The notes under the pieces are model-generated. The model saw nothing but the letters and a program-made list of their open reading frames with translations, was not told the DNA's origin and did not search any database. The translations under genes were made by a program, and so were the position numbers. From Persicaria tinctoria (lineage: Eukaryota > Streptophyta > Magnoliopsida > Caryophyllales > Polygonaceae): a stretch of 64,000 bases of DNA. Position 1 is the first letter of the stretch, and every line of letters begins with the position of its first letter. This document shows, piece after piece, positions 63,641 to 64,000 of this stretch. The stretch covers positions 6,946,501-7,010,500 of the forward strand of contig JBANSL010000016.1 of the NCBI GenBank assembly GCA_037127255.1, written 5' to 3'.

Positions 63641-64000
63641 CAGGTTTGGGTACACACACTTCCAATAATGAGAAGGAAAGAAGCATTCTTATTGGTCTAC
63701 GTGTGTGGGGGCGCGTGCCCATCCCAGCCCGTTCTCGCATTCACATTTTGAGATCCAGTCGCACCACCCGCGCCTACCCAAATTAATTAAAAACGCCAGC
63801 GCTGGGGATCGAACACGGACCCTTGCTACACTTACACAGCGCCTCAACCATTTTGCCAAGTAGTACACCTTGTCATTAATAGCATCTAAAGGTATTTACT
63901 ACTTTCAAAATCGATTTTACAACTTTTAATATATATTTTTCTAATTATAATTAAAATGTTTTCACATAAATTTATTAATCATACATTAAGATACAGATTA
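63641..64000. other. Start of another repeat at the right edge
   Basis: After (TA)n the sequence GGATCAGGTTTGGGTACACA begins what looks like another TA-flanked element. 63800-63870 contains GGGGATCGAACACGGACCC and nearby text typical of plant transposon interiors. It is cut by the window end. Confidence 0.4.

Overview
This is a window of nuclear plant DNA: spliced GT-AG genes, chloroplast-targeted psbX, a plant-type tRNA gene, AT-rich spacers and dense plant transposons. All six genes resemble core-eudicot proteins. An asterid (Lamiales-like) source is my impression only and was not tested.

Layout. 1-7.5 kb is transposon-rich: a copia gag running off the left edge with its primer binding site, a second broken copia, two long-TIR elements (one with a 9-bp target duplication), two Stowaway MITEs, a SINE and a LINE tail. 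7.7-30.2 kb is the gene-rich core: FACKEL-type sterol C-14 reductase (+), a decayed hexose-transporter pseudogene (-), a LINE remnant, tRNA-Asp(GTC), PEX10 (+), 40S ribosomal protein S3 (+), psbX (-) and an MSL10-type mechanosensitive channel (-). 31-50.6 kb is a repeat domain. A broken LINE leads into an ~8.7-kb direct tandem duplication (unit A 33101-41920, unit B 41921-50552). 56.2-60.8 kb holds an NPF4-family transporter (+). The right edge carries MITEs and a TA-microsatellite-associated element with a GC-rich insert.

The most interesting part is the tandem duplication. Each unit supplies the empty site for insertions in the other, so several elements can be bounded to the base. Two are Helitron-like (TC at one end, CTAG at the other, between A and T). 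The 3,699-bp element in unit A carries exons, introns and a probable leader of a stress-response A/B-barrel gene fragment, plus another exon-like piece. The 2,212-bp element in unit B has a canonical 3' hairpin, and its own 5' end is tandemly repeated about ten times. Other insertions validated this way are a 418-bp long-TIR element, a hAT-type MITE and a 64-bp SINE copy with an 18-bp target duplication. One ~320-bp patch, containing a short exon-like ORF, looks identical between units while the flanks differ.

The six genes are independent housekeeping or transport genes (sterol synthesis, peroxisome import, translation, photosystem II, ion channel, NPF transport) and form no pathway cluster.
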